Position numbers and translations under genes: made by a program. Shown in pieces: positions 63,249 through 64,000 of a stretch of 64,000 nucleotides of DNA. The notes under the pieces were generated by a model. The model saw nothing but the letters and a program-made list of their open reading frames with translations. It did no database searches and was not told where the DNA came from. Location: NCBI GenBank assembly GCA_022578965.1, contig MU400521.1, forward strand, positions 248,001-312,000, read 5' to 3'. The stretch is from Xylaria sp. FL1777. Its lineage: Eukaryota; Ascomycota; Sordariomycetes; Xylariales; Xylariaceae. Numbering within the stretch: position 1 is the stretch's first letter; each line of letters begins with the position of its first letter.

Positions 63249-64000
63249 TTATGCCTTCGGCTGAAGAGCAGCGGGCAGGAACTTCGACTTGGAAGCAATG
63301 TGCTGCGCAAGGTCGATCATGGGCTGGTTCTTGAGGATTTCCGAGACGTGGATCACGCCCTGGAGATCCTTGAGGGCCCAGGCACGGATGTCGACGGCGA
63401 TGAGGGAGTCTACACCGTATGTGTTGATTGGGCGGGCCGGGTCAAGATCCTCGAGCTCCATCATGAGACCCTTGGCAAGCTTGACCATGAGGCCCTGGCA
63501 GACGACCTTGGTGGCATCGACTATGGTCTTGGCTGCACCGAGGACGGCAGCGAGATCGATCGTCGCACCGCTGTTCTTGTTGGACTTGGCGTTCTGCGTA
63601 GCCGAGTCGTAGGCTCGGAGCGGTCCGAAGCGGGCGTCGGCGAACCAGTATGGCTCATCGAAGCCGTTGGCCTTGACGAGACCACCGCTTGCTAGACCAA
63701 GGGTAGGCTGGTTGCGGATCTCGCCCGCCATAGCCTCTTCGAGGATTGCCCACAGCTGGGCGGAGCCGATCTGCGGCGCACCGCAGGCTACGATCTCTGG
63801 CACTTTACCTTGCTCCGACACGAAACCGATGTCGCCCATCCAACCCAGGTCGATTGACGTAGCGGCTAGACCCAGAGTGCGGCGGTGATACGTGATGGCG
63901 TCCTGGTACACGTTACCGGCGTTGTAATTACTCTGAGCGATGGAACCGATCTGGCCGGCGGAAGAAGACAGTGTGATAAAGAAGTCAAGGTCCTTTGGCA
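63249..64000 (-). CDS. Highly reducing polyketide synthase, C-terminal KR-ACP (partial)
   Basis: Last part of a type I PKS running off the window edge; 5' end not seen. The reading frame is open from 64000 to the stop at 63249. The ketoreductase end shows FFITLSSSAGQIGS and SNYNAGNVYQDA (catalytic Ser and Tyr), then the HR-PKS-typical TYHRRTLGLAATSIDLGWM. After a linker comes an acyl carrier protein with the phosphopantetheine attachment Ser in NTYGVDSLIAVDIRAW. No thioesterase follows, as usual for fungal HR-PKS, so release needs a trans partner. A biosynthetic cluster may begin beyond the window. Product unknown. Confidence 0.92.
   Translation of the reverse strand, partial: PKDLDFFITLSSSAGQIGSIAQSNYNAGNVYQDAITYHRRTLGLAATSIDLGWMGDIGFVSEQGKVPEIVACGAPQIGSAQLWAILEEAMAGEIRNQPTLGLASGGLVKANGFDEPYWFADARFGPLRAYDSATQNAKSNKNSGATIDLAAVLGAAKTIVDATKVVCQGLMVKLAKGLMMELEDLDPARPINTYGVDSLIAVDIRAWALKDLQGVIHVSEILKNQPMIDLAQHIASKSKFLPAALQPKA

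Noticed and set aside
1..64000. CRISPR arrays, prokaryotic operons, insertion sequences, rRNA operon
   Set aside because: None seen; the window is eukaryotic nuclear DNA with intron-containing genes, and no transposase, reverse transcriptase or long terminal repeats were recognised.

Overview
The window is nuclear DNA of a filamentous ascomycete (Pezizomycotina; Sordariomycetes-like, possibly Xylariales). Supporting signs are short introns (about 45-150 nt) with CTAAC-type branch sites, fungal-specific families (AA9 monooxygenase with CBM1, Ppo oxygenase, fungal NACHT-ankyrin receptor, Atg37, fungal tetraspanin, highly reducing PKS), a nuclear complex I 75/78-kDa subunit, and dispersed TACC/GGTA and TACCTAGGTA repeats between genes. 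Most genes needed splicing. Exon joins were chosen by reading phase plus family similarity; exon coordinates are in the entries.

Layout. 0-20 kb: a secreted AA9 lytic polysaccharide monooxygenase, a GC-rich DUF2470 membrane protein, a tetraspanin, a DUF308-like membrane protein, a 7-exon fused dioxygenase/P450 (Ppo), a DUF2235 hydrolase, an unknown secreted protein and a PL1 pectate lyase. 21-39 kb: EDC4-like decapping scaffold, a small membrane protein, a secreted GH5 glycosidase, mitochondrial PP2C (Ptc5-like), a KPWE-motif protein (candidate Pex39), a coiled-coil hypothetical protein and Atg37. 40-49.6 kb: a CYTH triphosphatase, a viperin (radical-SAM ddhCTP synthase) homologue divergent from a UMP-CMP-type kinase, an intron-bearing tRNA-Ile, an Rnt1-like RNase III and mitochondrial ribosomal protein mS33. 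51-64 kb: a Pumilio-repeat protein, a NACHT-ankyrin NLR, complex I NUO78 and the 3' end of a highly reducing PKS.

Themes. Plant-wall attack (AA9+CBM1, PL1, GH5) suggests a plant-associated or wood/litter fungus. Peroxisome factors (candidate Pex39, Atg37), mitochondrial proteins (Ptc5, mS33, NUO78) and RNA-decay factors (EDC4, RNase III, PUF) are interspersed. The most notable locus is the divergent viperin/UMP-CMP-kinase pair: it mirrors vertebrate RSAD2-CMPK2 and prokaryotic viperin operons, has a CYTH triphosphatase on one side and an NLR about 10 kb away. A second notable item is an AT-AC spliceosomal intron with an otherwise U2-type context, next to the exon encoding the copper-binding N-terminal His of the AA9 enzyme.
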